Shown one piece after another: positions 1-14,156 of a stretch of DNA of 64,000 nucleotides. Numbering within the stretch: position 1 is the stretch's first letter; each line of letters opens with the position of its first letter. Below the pieces are notes generated by a model. That model saw only the letters and a program-made list of their open reading frames with translations. It did not search any database and was not told the origin of the DNA. The DNA comes from Trichoplax sp. H2 (lineage: Eukaryota; Placozoa; Uniplacotomia; Trichoplacea). The translations under genes and the position numbers were made by a program. The stretch covers positions 62,001-126,000 of the forward strand of contig NOWV01000166.1 in NCBI GenBank assembly GCA_003344405.1, in the 5' to 3' direction.

Positions 1-906
1 AACAGTGTAATTGCACATACAAGATGTACTTATACACTACAAGATAACTGTCTTGTAGTAGCAACGATAGCATACTCCTCGTACGCTGGCTATCGTGATC
101 TACCGAAGATAGATTTTACAAACGGCACTACCTAATATTGTTTATTTTTAAGGCTGTCATTGAAAGCTTTAATAGGCATTTATTTAGACATCTATTAAGT
201 GTATTGATGCAGTTGTGATTATATATGCAAAATATACTGCCTAGGTCATATTCTTAGCTTGTAAAGTTATGATTACGTTCTCATTATACCATGTTCATAT
301 CATCATTAATAGGCTCCTTATATGAATATTTGATGTTCTAGCTACTAAGTTGCAACATGTTGCGTAGCTTCTTGTTACCTACCAGTGGATTATCGTGAGA
401 TAATAAAGAACCATTGGTATATAGCAGTCGGTAGTTTTTCATTACAGTCTGGTTTATTCTACCCATTACGAAATGACTCTTTAAGCTAATAGAAATTAAT
501 CAATCATTACATTTCATATACAGTCCAGCATCAAATACCAGATGATAGCAGTTGATACACAAGAGGAAAAAACTCATCCACTAGAGCTCAGTATGCCGCT
601 GATGAGCTGCTTTACCTAGTAAGGGCCATCATTTCAACTATCCACTTCCCCATGACAACAAGCAATGATAGTCTTTCGTTAGCATAAAGATAGGCGGCAG
701 AGTATCGCTTCTAATTTGATTGTGTCTCTCCACATTCAGACATCTATTTACGAGTTTCAATTCTACTATGCAATCCTTCTGACTAATTCGTCGATGGTAA
801 ATACAGAACGCAAATGCAATTATTAACCCGAGTGCTAATGCAAGATTTGCATATGGATTTGCAGAATGTGCTTACCGACATGCGGACGGACATGCCGCCG
901 AGGTCA

Positions 907-1101
907 GACCATAGAAAAGTACAGTACCATCAGTCCATCAACCGGGCATACCGTACAGTACATTACATTGTAACAAATTTCAATTTTAACAGCTTTTACT
1001 ATAGAGAAAATGAAAGGGATCGACAGTAATTCGATGCACACCACTGTACTGTACACTGTACGGTATTGTACTATACAGTACAGTGTACTGCAACAGTACA
1101 G
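907..1101. repeat. Inverted ACAGT/ACTGT pentamer cluster
   Basis: Repeated ACAGT and ACTGT pentamers occur in alternating orientation (for example around 916-960 and 1044-1101), producing self-complementary stretches with a TGTACTGTACAG-like core. The same motif family recurs at 26333-26436, 44878-45092, 53770-53800, 55078-55385 and 56410-57236. Confidence 0.7.
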
Positions 1102-1834
1102 ATAATGGACATCTTATACAGTATAGCAACCCATACATGATCCTCTGACTCACTACACAGTACCAAGTCTTTACCGGCTAATTTTACTAATATAGATGTT
1201 GTACAATATAGCAGTTCAGACAAAAGCGACTAGTACATGTTTTTGTTGGTTGCTATAGTAACTAAGGGAGACTCCTGAGACTCCCATCAATCAGAGCCAC
1301 GCTAGCACTATAGTAGATGATCAAAACATCTTTCGGTCAATTTTCGAATAAATCATTTGATAGAGAGAGAGAAGCAAAGGCGTAACCTTGAGGATGACTC
1401 CAGAGGAGGCAAATAAGTGGATGTGTATACAAATGCTTCATACTATTAATCAATAAGTATATCGGCTACCTTAAAAAGAGAAGAATAGTGGAAAGACGAG
1501 CATACTCTTAATCTGGCATCTTTCCTTAGGGTATGTCCAATATAGTATACGTTTAATATTTTCATTACTAGATTGAAATGTTGATCTTGAACTAATAAAA
1601 GGTGCTCTAAACTTCTATATCATCTCATAGTTTTCGTTGATGTACAGTATAGTAACCACATTGAATCATAACCTTGATAATACGCATGCACTGCTTCATA
1701 CAGTATATGAGCGTTTGAACAAGAGCATGTGTATCAGTACAAATAGTGTATGTTGGCATTGTATCGTAATTGAATTACTACCTCTACACAAAATCATCAT
1801 ACGACTTGACTATAAACACTAGCTACATTATTTT

Positions 1835-2220
1835 AGATAGAGATTTGCGTAAAGTAAAATATCTTGTGGAAAATTTTCTTCAATAGCTAAACATCAATTT
1901 ATCACATCAACAGCCAAGTAGATGGAATTATTGCATACGAATACTAGGTACAGGATATACGCATATTTTTATTTTTCATATCTGTAGAATACATACTTTA
2001 TTATGGTATACACATACTGTAGAACAACATAGATAGAGATTTATGTAAAATAAAATGCATTGTCGAAAATTTTCTTAAATAGCTTAACTAAAAATCTGTC
2101 ATGTCAACAGGCAAGTAGATGGAATTATTTATAAAAATACTAGGTGAAGGACATAATTTTTATTTCCATATCGTATTTATATTCATAGAATATAAATTTT
2201 ATCATGGGTATAATCATAGA
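1835..2220 (+). repeat. Two-copy diverged tandem duplication (~196 bp period)
   Basis: Unit 1 starts at 1835 and unit 2 at 2031. Both open with an AGATAGAGATTT block, followed in the same order by a GAAAATTTTCTT block, a TCAACAG.CAAGTAGATGGAATTATT block, an ATACTAGGT block, a TTTTTATTT..CATATC block and an ATAGAATA/GTAGAATA block. The copies differ by many substitutions and small indels, so this is an old duplication. No coding potential is visible. Confidence 0.75.
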
Positions 2221-3166
2221 ATTACTGTCAATTTTAAAAATACTTACTAATACGCTTTAGTTTACTTTTCGTACTACCACATCATTATATCTTTTTCGTG
2301 ATCATAATTTTTATTAAAGTACTAATTATTATGATGGCGTCAATTGTAAAAATACCAGATATTTACTGTAGTCACCATGATCGAGTATAACGTTAAATAA
2401 TTAGATAGCCTCAAACTAAGTAACTATCAATTGCAGTTACTTTACTTCAATTCATAGGCTTAAAATATCATGCATTAATAGCAAACAAGGAAATTCATAA
2501 ACATCAATAGAGTTCAAGCGAGGATAGACGTTGTAGCTTATCAGTTAGCTTTATTAATTTCTGGAAATCGATTTCGACTTAAATTCAGTATTAATTTGTT
2601 CAGAAATCACCTCTTCTTAACTTATATTTATACAGATTTTAAAGATTTTTTTATCATATCCATTTGATATTGAGTTCATTTAAAAACTTAAAGTAGTTGT
2701 TGCTACTTTTTGAAATGGCTAGACAGCTTTTCTCAAATAGTTATAATAGGTCTTTCATAACCATAAGAATAGGACTTCATCATTTATTCACTACGCTACC
2801 AATAAATTTTTTTTTTCATGATGATCATGCAATTTTTAAAATTTGCTAATTACGACAATACTGGATTTGATGACATTCGTTAGTAAGATAAATTGATAAC
2901 AGAATAAAATGTTTATTAAGGATTTCATCTACTTATTCTTATATAGTCCTATTATAGAGTAGTTATAAAATTAAGCTAAAGGTAGCAATAGTATCGTGAT
3001 CTAACTAGATAAAATTTAAATTTTGGTAATTTTTCATATCTAGTAAGACAGTCAATAAGTATACCTGTATTGGTTTTTGGTTTAACGCTGTAGCTACTAT
3101 TGTTACTTCGTCCTTCTATGTTAGCACTTTGTCACTATTTATGATTCCTATTATTGTTGTTTTCAA

Positions 3167-6100
3167 ATGGATCAGGAGAGAATAGGAAACAAGATGATGA
3201 ATAACTCATTATCGAGAATTTCAGCGAGTAATAGCGATAGTAAAACATTAAAAAGTATAGCGGTAAGAGATCATGAACAGGACGACGAACAACATAAGAT
3301 ACCGCATATGCCGCATCCGCCTTCTATTCCAAATTATAAATCAAGACATGGACGTACTACTGTTCATCCACTTCTTCAGTCGCAATCCTCATCTAGCGAC
3401 AGCGAACAGGATGGAGATAAAAATAAAGACAGGACTGTAACTACCAAGATAAGAAAAAAGCAAGATCACAAAACACATAAAAGCCCAATCTATTCTAGAA
3501 TTAGGAATACACGTATTGTACCATCAAGTCCAATTGCAATTGGTAGTAATCAGCCATTAATACAATCGCCAAAGCGGAGAGGAAGCCTGCATTCGCTTGA
3601 TAGTAATAGCTCTTGGAATACTAATTGGAGTGTTTATCAGGGATCAACGCAGACATCAACACCTCAACAAGCAGATAAAATTCATTCAAAACTACAAACA
3701 ACTGGAAAATTATCAAAATTAAGGTTGCCAATGGATCAACATGGCCAACAATCTCTAACTAAATCAGAAACTGATCTAAGACCTACGGCACTACCACCAA
3801 TCCAATCGATACAGTTAAAAGGGGATCATGACGGCCGTGATAACCCAAATGGTAGTCTACAAGCTTATCGAAATCGCGTCGGTTCATTCGATTATAACCT
3901 AAATCGGCAATATCATAGTGATCAAAACTTAAAAAAGTTAGGAGATGGTAGAGTGAAATTATCTAGTATGTCTTTAGATGATCACAACCTGAACAAATCA
4001 ACAAAGTTTAACCAAAGTACTGTCATGCTACCAATTTATACGGATCATATCCGTAATGGAACATATGAAAATCACCATAAAGAAATGGAATTAGATCGCT
4101 ACTTTCCTGACCGACAAGTTTCACTCTTTGTAGGAACATGGAATATGCATGGAGAAAAGGTGAGATTCTGCATTCTACTTTACAACGCGACATCACTCTT
4201 TAAAGTATATATTCCAGTAAAATAATGTTTATTTGGCACTCTATACTATTAAAAGAAGAGGGGAAAGGAGGAAAGGATAATTAACTCTTTTATATCCAAA
4301 CTGATAATAATAATGGATCAACATTTTGATCACAGTTTACGATCCACTCTGGTGAGGAGCTTAGTCAATATTAGTGACTGATGTATCAGTGTATCAGTTA
4401 CTGATACTTCAACTGCGTTAAGATGGATGAATATCAACATCATCACAATTGATTCAATTTCAATAAATCGTGCAGTATTTACTTCAGCTACCTTCTCTTT
4501 AGTTCAGGGTTTTTTGTCGCGAGTTGTTAGTTATCCACCCGTCGAAATCGGGAAATAAGATATCGAAAGTTTATAAAGCTCATTAGCCACTACAGTACAG
4601 TAGCATTATTTTTTCTGACGAAAAATCCTCTTGTATTCTATTGTCCTTAATCTTATACTGCTAGTAATACTACATGTTTTAGCATCACGAGCGAAAATTT
4701 CGATGCAATCGCTCATTAAAAATTCAACGAAGAATACGACGAATATTCTAATTTTCTTTTTAAATTGGATAAACAATTTTTTAATTTTTATTGCCTAAAA
4801 GGAGAACTAAAAATTCCTGTAGTTGTTAGGATGTAGTGAATAATGTTTCATCCTATGCTTATTTTTAAATTAAAATTAGGATTTACTTGATATTCTATGT
4901 AAAAAAGACTTTAGCTTATTTCATAATCTGGACCAAGCTTGAACTTCATTTAGTTCTATGTTCTATGATCTAAGATATACTTCAATTTTCCTTTCATCTT
5001 TTCGTTTTATTAAAAGAATTTTTTTATATTTAGAAATTGTAGTGTAATTGAATATAGTCAAATATCAATTGACAAGATGCTACTTTCTTCCAAAAATGTT
5101 ACGATCGTACTTCTGACACATTTCGTAACTAAAAAGTTCTGTTATATGTACTTTTGGTACTCTAGCGGTTATATCACAAAGTAATCATTGAAAATGATGT
5201 CGTGCTAAAGAGCCTACAATATCGCCATTGTTGTAAAATATATATAATCATTTACGGGACTTTAAGTAGGGGACGTTGCTGATACCGTCTGTAGAAATAA
5301 ATGATTTTTAATAATATTTTTCTAAATAATACCAAGTAATGACCTACAACAAAATTTGAACGAATTTATTTCTTAGAAGAGATCTTAATTACAATATCAT
5401 TATTGTTTATTTAGACACTTTTTTGGTACGTATATCAATGAGAAATGTTAATAAGCTGTATGATAGAGACAGAATCCTTTACTAGCAAGGCGTTAGTTTT
5501 ATATTAAACTATCCATGATACATCACTAATAATACATAGAGTGATGAAAAGCCAAATAAACAAAATCAGTAGACAAGATCTAGTTCAACAGAATTTGTAA
5601 CCATTAAGCATATATATATTGTCACAGATAAACCAAAATCTCTATCCTAAAATCTTATCAATGGCCTCATTGATTGATTATAAAGAGCCGTACTCTTTAT
5701 CATTAGGATTATAATATGAAAATAACGTAAGGGCTATGTCATTTTGTGCTGCTATTTTCCATATCCATAAGGAAACAATTTCAGCTTTAGGCTGAATACA
5801 AGATGACTAATATGTATAACATTTCATTCAATCTATACGATTAAAAAGCCATTTTTATCACCGTTTTATCCTTTTACCTGCTGTTACGTATGGACATTTA
5901 CTTGCCTAGCTGTAGACTAAGAGCTTTAGTTCTGAAGTTTAGTTATTGTTAATCTTCAGATTCAAAAAAGCTATCCGCGCCTCATGATTAATTTCCATTA
6001 ATCATATTGTGATTGATATCCATGCAGTTTATTAACTGTTTTAAGTACCGATGCAAAAGTAGAAAATATAAATTTTTTTCTTTTAATTTTTCTTTAATAA

Positions 6101-9100
6101 ATAATTTTCCCATGGAGATTAACAACTAACTAATATCCTATGAATAGATTTTGTATTCTGGTGATGATTGATAGAAAATTAACAACTCATCATAATACTA
6201 AATCGGAGAATAGAAAATGGGATTATAATTATTCTACATTAGGTAGTAAAATATACCACACAATATATCGGGTTAAGAAAGTATCGAATAATATACCTCT
6301 ACTAAATACGAATACGGCAATTTATAGAAATCATTTTGGAACGATGTGAAATCATTCTAAAGCAGCTATACCATATAATTTTAATGTGTATGTGCCATCA
6401 CTGACAAATACATGTAATATACATTACATAAAATCTATAGGTATATTAGTTTTATACTGTATTTATGGAGTACATCTGCCTTGTCTCGCGGATTATCGTT
6501 ACTGGTAGGGGAAAATAGACCTTTTCTATAACTAGTGGCGCTATATAATACTTGCAAATTTATAAGAAATAATGGAAAAAAGATCGGAATTAAACAAAAT
6601 TAAAATACTTCGTCAAGATTTATTAATTTAATATACGATTACAATATAATAAAAGAAAAAGCTCTCTATCTTTCATTTGCGCTCATTCACCTCAATATTA
6701 CGGTAGTTCAATAAATATACTCGTATATAAACAATAAAGTAGTATTTCCAATCTGTATGCTGTCACGAATTTCTCTACTCAGATAGTTTAAATAAATAAC
6801 AAATGGATTTTAGTAACATTGATCAACAAACTCTATTCGATACAGTACAACTAAATGACCTATATAAGTATAGTGGCAACACTAATTCTTTTTATTTTTT
6901 ATAGATGTCATCAAATAGATTTTTATACCTTAATAAATATTAATATATGTATTATGGGAAGAAAATATAGTAATACTTTATTGAATAATTATATCGTCGA
7001 TTTCTTCTTAGTTAATAGTCTTGAACTAACGTCGCTATGGAGCAGATCTTAATATACTGCAATAGATTAAATCGCAAAAAATTTATAATGAATACCAATT
7101 AGCAGTATATTTTTTTCTTTGTACGTGAAACTGAAATTTATTGACTATCTCGATTGTTAAGATGATTTGCGATGTAACTACGTAATATTATTCACGACCA
7201 ACTGTAATTACCCTAAAAAATCTTTAGTCACTATTATCATAGGACGTCCATGTTACTGCTATAACTCTTCCGTTGTTAGTAACATATTGTCTAAGCAGTT
7301 TAGAAGCAAACTGTTCTACTAATATTGCAACAAATCATAACTCAACTTTATCTTTTCTGATTCACGTTTCAGTTGATACCTGTTCCAATGGACGATTTCT
7401 TACTCCCACCATGTTCCGATGTCTCACAAGATATTTACGTTATTGGAGCTCAAGAATGTTGTGTTAATAGGTATGCTGAATTATGATTTATTTTTAGATT
7501 GTGACTTAGTATTTCTCTTGCTATTATCTCGGTAGTATAAAAATAACTGGAGACATCGTTTTGGTGTATCATACAATCAAATGATATCCATTCCCAGTAA
7601 ATTATGGGGAATGTAAAGTTATGTTCGGGTATTTGCTATCATATATCACGATACGCATCATTACATACTCAAATGATTTGACAGGAAACAATTCTTGCTT
7701 GAAGATCAGTCCAATATAATAAAATGATAATTTGTAGCAATTGCTTTATTTATATCTAAAAGCCATGGCCGACCTTTAAGAACATCTCGTCGATATCGTT
7801 ATGTCATATTTTTCCTTTTAAATGATAATATCGACTTTGGCATAACTAATACTTCAAGTATATCCACTATTTCACTGCCTTCCTTAGTGATTATTTAATC
7901 ATCATTAGAACAAATACTCTATTATTTGAACAATTAAGAGGCGCTTCCACTATATTTTCCAGAATTTAATCCTAGACCGATTTTTCATCGCGGAACTAAT
8001 GTAGTTTATGAAGATTTTAATACAATCTAATGTGCACCGGTAATGACTTGAGTGCTATAAATAATCAAAGATCTTTTATTAAGCCGGGAATTTGTCAAAT
8101 TTTCTGTGATATAATTTATTTAAGCCTGATATTAAGAACAAGATAAGATATATGCTAGTTATAAAGTTTGCTAATTAAGAGTTCTACCGCTTTTATCATA
8201 GCAGGACTATCAGAATAATGTCAAATACTGTACATACGATTTCAGATGAAGTGAAGTTTTGACCTAAATCTTTAAGTAATTAATAGCAGCGAGGAAAAAA
8301 TTATTTCTCAATACAGCGTTGGTTTTTTTTTCAATATTATATTATGACTATACTGTAGTTAGTTAATAAGAAGAAAAAGGAAAAATTACGGAAGGAAATC
8401 ATCAGCCACCTACGTATTTTTTCTATTTTCCTCAAATTTTCATTTTTCAAATCTGTTATCGTGTTTAGAATGATACGTATAGTGTTGCTAAGCAGTAGAA
8501 AATCTATGTATTAGTAAATAATGATATCCTTCCGGTAATTTTTACTCTCTATCAATAAATATATAATCAATTTTGAATTTTATGGAGACCGGCGAAGTAT
8601 AATTTCTTAAAAGCTGCCCTAGACGAAAGTCTCCTGTAGGCACACTCGATATTTACTTTAGTAATTATATCAACTTATTACTATAAGTACAATTTAGGGA
8701 AAGAGAAACCGATATGAATATGATAGGAAATGTTCAATGTCTAAATAATGAACCAATTTTATTAATTCCGATTTCTTTCACTGATCTATTTTTATAGACG
8801 AGAATGGGAAATAAAGTTACAACAAACATTAGGGCCATCTTATGTTTTGAAACATTCCGCTATCTATGGTGTTCTGTATATGGCTATCTTTATTCGCCGT
8901 GATTTAATATGGTTCTGCTCTGGTAAAGTTACTATCATTTTATGTTATCGCGATGTAATATATACTATAATTACGGTCAAAAAATCGTGAATCTGTTTTC
9001 GTTATATTTGTGCTAGCTAGATGCTTCGCCAATTCTCAATTTTTAAACCTGATAGTGACTTCATTCTGTAATTTTCTTCTCTTTGATTTGTGTTAAGATT

Positions 9101-12100
9101 AATCATTTGTTAGCTTATCAAAGTAATGTGATCCATTTTTGGCCATTGCAAATTTAAATGAGACTGTCAGGCATATATTACAGAAGCCATAGTGTTTTAG
9201 CCTAGATTAAAAATAACCTTAGATTCCATCCCATAGCTGTATTCATTTACTCCGTATGATAAATACCACTTAACTAAAATGCAGACTAAAATGTTATGAA
9301 ATATTTGCACATCTGCAAAAATTGGATATACAATTATTACGTTAGTGATTAAAAGTCATCTTAATCTCCTACCCTAAATGAAAGTTTCAAACTGATCTAT
9401 TTCCTCCAACTTGCAACAGACATTATTGAAGGCAGAGTATCAACAAGGCCTGGATCTATGATTAGAACGAAGGTAAAATTTTAACTCGATTCTTTAAAGT
9501 CGATCATTCATAAACGTTTATCAATTTCGCTGCTTGTAAGGATGATTATCCAGATAAATTTTAGTTGATAATTCAAATTAATAGACATATAAAAATTCAT
9601 TTTTCAGGGAGCACTGGCATTGGCTTTCGATTTATTTGATACCTCATTATTATTTATTACGTCACATTTAGCAGGTAAAACAGATTTAATTAATTTTTCA
9701 ATTTAATCTCAACGAGTTTTACCATTTTAATTCAATGGATTAGCTGAGATCTTGTACGCCTAAATACGGATGGATAAAATATATATATACTTATTAACGA
9801 TCAATATCGATCGAACACAAAATTCAATGACTAAACGTGTCTTAATTTTCTTTTCTATCTCAAATACTTGGCTAACCGACAGCTCATAATCATAAAGTTC
9901 GCGATAGAGTTAACGATTACGATAAAATCTGCAGACTATTAAATATGAAAAGTAACTTTACCGAATTTGTTCCAGACAAGGAAAGTCAAAATGGTAAGAA
10001 ATCAAAAATTATTCGATTACTTTAACCCACCATGCCTTGCATTTCCTAGTTTCAGCAATAAGTAGCAATTAATAGAGAAGTTATTCAAATAGTAATTAGG
10101 AGGTAGATATAGTGCTCATTACCAAGATATATATTTCGTATCTGCTTTAATTTAACATATGTAGAAGTATGAATCGATAGTTTCGCCTCTAACGATTTTA
10201 CTTTGAAAGTGGTCCCATAATTAATATTCCAATATGCTACGCACTACCATTCCTAGTTTTCCTATATTCAATAATTAACCATATTTATGCGGAAAAAGTC
10301 TTAGACGCTAAATAGGAAAAGATTATAATTAACTACCGTTAGAGATTTCGTTAAATACAGTAATACAAATCAGGAAAATGTTAGTCAAGTCGCTTTTATA
10401 GGTTTAATTAAAATATGTAGCAGATTTCGTTATACATGTATATGTTCATATATCATTCAGAATGGACATTTTGCAATTATGTGGTTAGCTGCTGATTGCT
10501 TGGCGGTCAAAAGCGAATTAGTAATTCTCTATCAAGTATTTTTCTAAAGGCAGTTGATTAACTATACAATTGTTTCATAGATAGTAAGGCTAGAGTTTAT
10601 TCTTTTCTCTAATAAATTATGAAATTCACATACCGTTTTAGAAAATATCGGAGGAATTGGTAGTGCTGAACAATTTGACCATGTTTTCTGGTTTGGAGAT
10701 TTAAATTTTCGACTTGATGCATCACGCAGCACAATAGACAATATGTTATCAGCCTTAAAAGATCAAGAAGACCCACATTATGAGGTTTGCAAAATTAGGA
10801 TATTTTGCTTTTAACAAGCGTACTTTACTTATAGAAGTAACACTACCGTTAACATTCTGCTTCATTGCAAGACTGTGCCACTATCATACATATTGCTTTC
10901 CTTTAAATCACTAAATAAAACCAAATGAAACAATATATTAGCTAATCCAAAACATTTAAATTAGGATATGTTAAAACTGGATCAGTTAGGACAATTAATG
11001 AAAGCAGGTAAGCTATAAATCTAAATTATTTCTAAGTCTATCGTTTGATTAAGATTGATTTACAATTTGTAATCAAGGTTATCAGTTTAAAACTAGCTTA
11101 AAATTTCTTACGAAGAGTATATATTAGTCACAATAACTATGCATTTTTACGCTTCCATAGCAGCACGTGATCATATGTTAACCTGATTCCTCTTCATGCT
11201 TAATGTATAATATACTGTAAATATGACTATAGCCGATCTTTATCACTTTCTAATTCTTCTTCTAAATTATTGGCTATGGTAAACAGAAGAAATCTTTTGT
11301 GGCTATCAAGAAATGGATATCAACTTTCCTCCGACGTATAAGTATGATCTTAATTCTGAACGTTATGATACATCAAGTAAATCTAGAGTTCCATCATGGA
11401 CCGTAAGTCTATTTAACAATCGTGAGAATTTTAAATTATTATCGTTTCATGATCTGCTCATTCCATTTGAAGACTGAAAAGGCACTGCTATATGTAAAAA
11501 GATTAATATTTGGCTTACTAATGTTACTTATATATCTATAAATATTAACTCTTACATCACTAGGATCGCATCTTATTTAAATCGAAAGAAGAGGAAGCAT
11601 TGAAGATATTACATTATAATCACTGCAATGAAATTAAAATTTCTGATCACAGGTAATCTTATTGTATAATCTCATTTGAATATTTAATTTTAGAAGTAGA
11701 TATACCATGTTAGTAACTACTCAAATAATAATAAAATGTGATAATATTTACTAATATTAAGTTATCACGATATAATCGTCCATCTAGGCCGGTATATGGA
11801 TTATTTGTTGCAAAGTTGTCGACAAATAGCAATAAGTAAGCAATTTTTGATATCCTCTTAACATATAATTCAAAGTAATAGAAATAAATTAAAAATCTCT
11901 ATTTCCGTTCTCATTCATTTTAATTTTATTAACTATTAGAAGAACAATCTGCTCCGGCAATTTCAATCGGAATATTTATCTTGAAGGTAATTAATGATAG
12001 AAGCTATCAGGAACAACAATTGTTACTGTAAAAATAATGAAGGGATAAATATAAAAATTTACAAACTCAGTCATAAATGTGTACCTACAATTTAAAACGA

Positions 12101-12202
12101 ATTGACTCTTTACTGCCCCTTTCTACCATTCTAGGCAACAAAAGGAGGAGATCTAATCTACCTGAAGGTCGACAGCAAAGTGCAATATGCAGTATTTTAT
12201 AA
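3167..12202 (+). CDS. INPP5E: Inositol polyphosphate 5-phosphatase, INPP5E-like (CAAX-anchored)
   Basis: Removes the 5-phosphate from PI(4,5)P2 and PI(3,4,5)P3; the animal orthologue acts at the primary cilium. Exons: 3167-4159, 7373-7470, 8798-8922, 9420-9472, 9608-9674, 9976-9993, 10642-10784, 10965-11007, 11287-11402, 11564-11652, 11788-11835, 11940-11986, 12135-12202; about 635 aa, against about 644 in human. Residues 1-310 are a disordered Ser/Gln-rich tail. The catalytic domain opens with [11 protein letters not shown], then [36 protein letters not shown] and KISDHRPVYG, all 5-phosphatase hallmarks. The C terminus is a CAAX box, CSIL. Intron 1 is 3.2 kb. Exon 6 is only 18 nt, and the helix that normally follows ITSH (about 20 residues) is not accounted for. 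A further exon in 9994-10641 (for example near 10063-10095, reading VAINREVIQ) may be missed. The start is the first Met of the long frame. Confidence 0.9.
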
Positions 12203-14156
12203 TATAAGTTAGTATACAAATTGATAGGAAAGAATATCTTAATATTAAAATTTAAGATCGAAAATATACTAATTGAAGTTTTTAAAAATTAATTTCTTTA
12301 TTCCGTTTCATAAATATTATCGATCATACTGGTAAAGTAAAATGTAGCGATTAATTTTATACGGTATCTCGTATTTCCGTGAGCTGTGCTCGTGTTGTAC
12401 CTGTAAACTTCAGAAATATTTTCCGATATTGGAAAGTTTGCTAGTTCACATATTATCAAGACGTTATAATGTATCTCTGAACCCAGAAATGATGCGAAAT
12501 ATTTTTTAATATGGCAGATGCACTAACTCGTACAGTGTTTATTCTATCTTGTATATATTCCTTGTATATATGCAAAGAATTGAGAGTTATCTTTCTTATA
12601 AAATAATCCGGATAAATATCCCCATAATTGTTAGTAATATTCCATTCATTATTATAGTGAAGTGCTATAAACCTAGTATTTTCATACTATATCGAAATGA
12701 AGAGAATGGAAATATAATTTCTAGCAGAAAGAGTATAAAATTTCTGTTTTAGAATTTTTAAAATGCTACTTGTTTAAATTATAAATACTTCCGTCAATGG
12801 GATGAATTATCGAATGATTTTTAATTTCTCTGATATAAATATTTAATATAGAAATAATTTATTACAAAAATGTAAAGTATAGGTATAGCAGCTCTAGCTT
12901 GATTAATTTACGAGATAAAAAAACTACTACAACTTACTACTACTATGTGATCGCATGTGATCAAACAATGTTAAAATTTTCTTTTCGCTTAGTCTTTATT
13001 TGATCACACCAATCTTATGGATCGAATACAACGAACTTTCCTAAAATCATATTGCTATTTAATAGTTTTTATCTCCACAAGAAAAAATGCTCTACTTCCT
13101 GTATTCGGAATCAAAGAAAATGTATATTGTAAAATTATAGAATTGCTACTTTGTACGATGGTAAAAAGATATGTATAACCATTCTGATAAATGCTTCGAT
13201 GAAAATATAACTTGATCGCAATGAATGATGTATATTATTCTTTACACACGCTATCTTCAGAAATTGTTAACGATTTGTCTTCCTGCACTATCAATTCAAT
13301 TTACCAGAACAAACCGGAAAAATTTTCGAAATTACTAATTTTTCTTGTAATTGCTATTTATAGCCGTTTCTATGAACATTATAAATTGACAAAGATGGTA
13401 ATCATGCTGCAATTAATGTGTAAGACTAGCGAATGTATTGCTAACTGCCTTTAAAATTTGAGGTCAAAATATTTCTGCCTTTAATTTAACAATACGCAAT
13501 AAAATGATTTCTTCGATGTAGCATTATAAGAGTATTAATCCATGCCCCAAATTTATATATCAACGTATAATCTTAAATATTTAATTAGTGATGTAAGCCA
13601 GATCGGTAATTATTGTTGCAATTAAGCTGTTAGCAATAACTGAGAGGTGCTTAACATGTGCAGGTTAATAATTTTAAAAGATTCGACAAGTTCATTTTAA
13701 CGTAGAATTTGATATTCTGCTTCAAAAGGCATTTCTATATCCAGTTAACTTAACAGTTATCGATAGACAAAAACTATAGGCAAAAGTACACTCTATAACT
13801 TACATTGTTAGCATATTAATAAGCAGGGTATATCGCATAGAATTATGATAAGCTAGAATATTTCATAATTATCAAATAGAGTAATTACGAATTATAATTA
13901 ACTAACAATCTAAAAGAATATTAATGCTACGATCTTATTACGAATTAGTAAAACTCAAATTTAAAAAGATCTACAAAGAGTAGCTTTATCACGGTATGTT
14001 TATCATACTGAAATGTAAAACTATGACTTCTTTGCAATGCCAGGATTCTAAATTTTTTCTAATGTTAAGAACATAATCTGCAGAGTCTATCCAAAATCAT
14101 CCTACGTCAGGCATTACAAAACCATGATTGTTGGTTGTTCTTTTACTTTAGAACTA
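12203..14156. other. Intergenic region between converging INPP5E and GMC1
   Basis: AT-rich, no exon recognised. Both flanking genes end here, so the two 3' UTRs should lie at its ends. An 80-codon open frame at 13212-13454 shows no recognisable family motif or splice context. Confidence 0.55.

Larger units (their letters stand above)
1..3166. other. Intergenic region upstream of INPP5E
   Basis: I see no convincing exon in this AT-rich stretch. It holds a cluster of ACAGT/ACTGT pentamers around 907-1101 and a diverged two-copy tandem duplication at 1835-2220. Short open frames at 814-1029 and 1637-1822 have no family resemblance. The INPP5E promoter and 5' UTR should lie at the right end, but no clear core element can be picked out. 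Confidence 0.6.

Noticed and set aside
6140-7052. Short open frames inside INPP5E intron 1
   Set aside because: They fall within a 3.2-kb intron between exons of one continuous protein and show no domain similarity.
13212-13454. 80-codon plus-strand frame between INPP5E and GMC1
   Set aside because: Lies in the converging 3' regions with no recognisable motif or splice partners.
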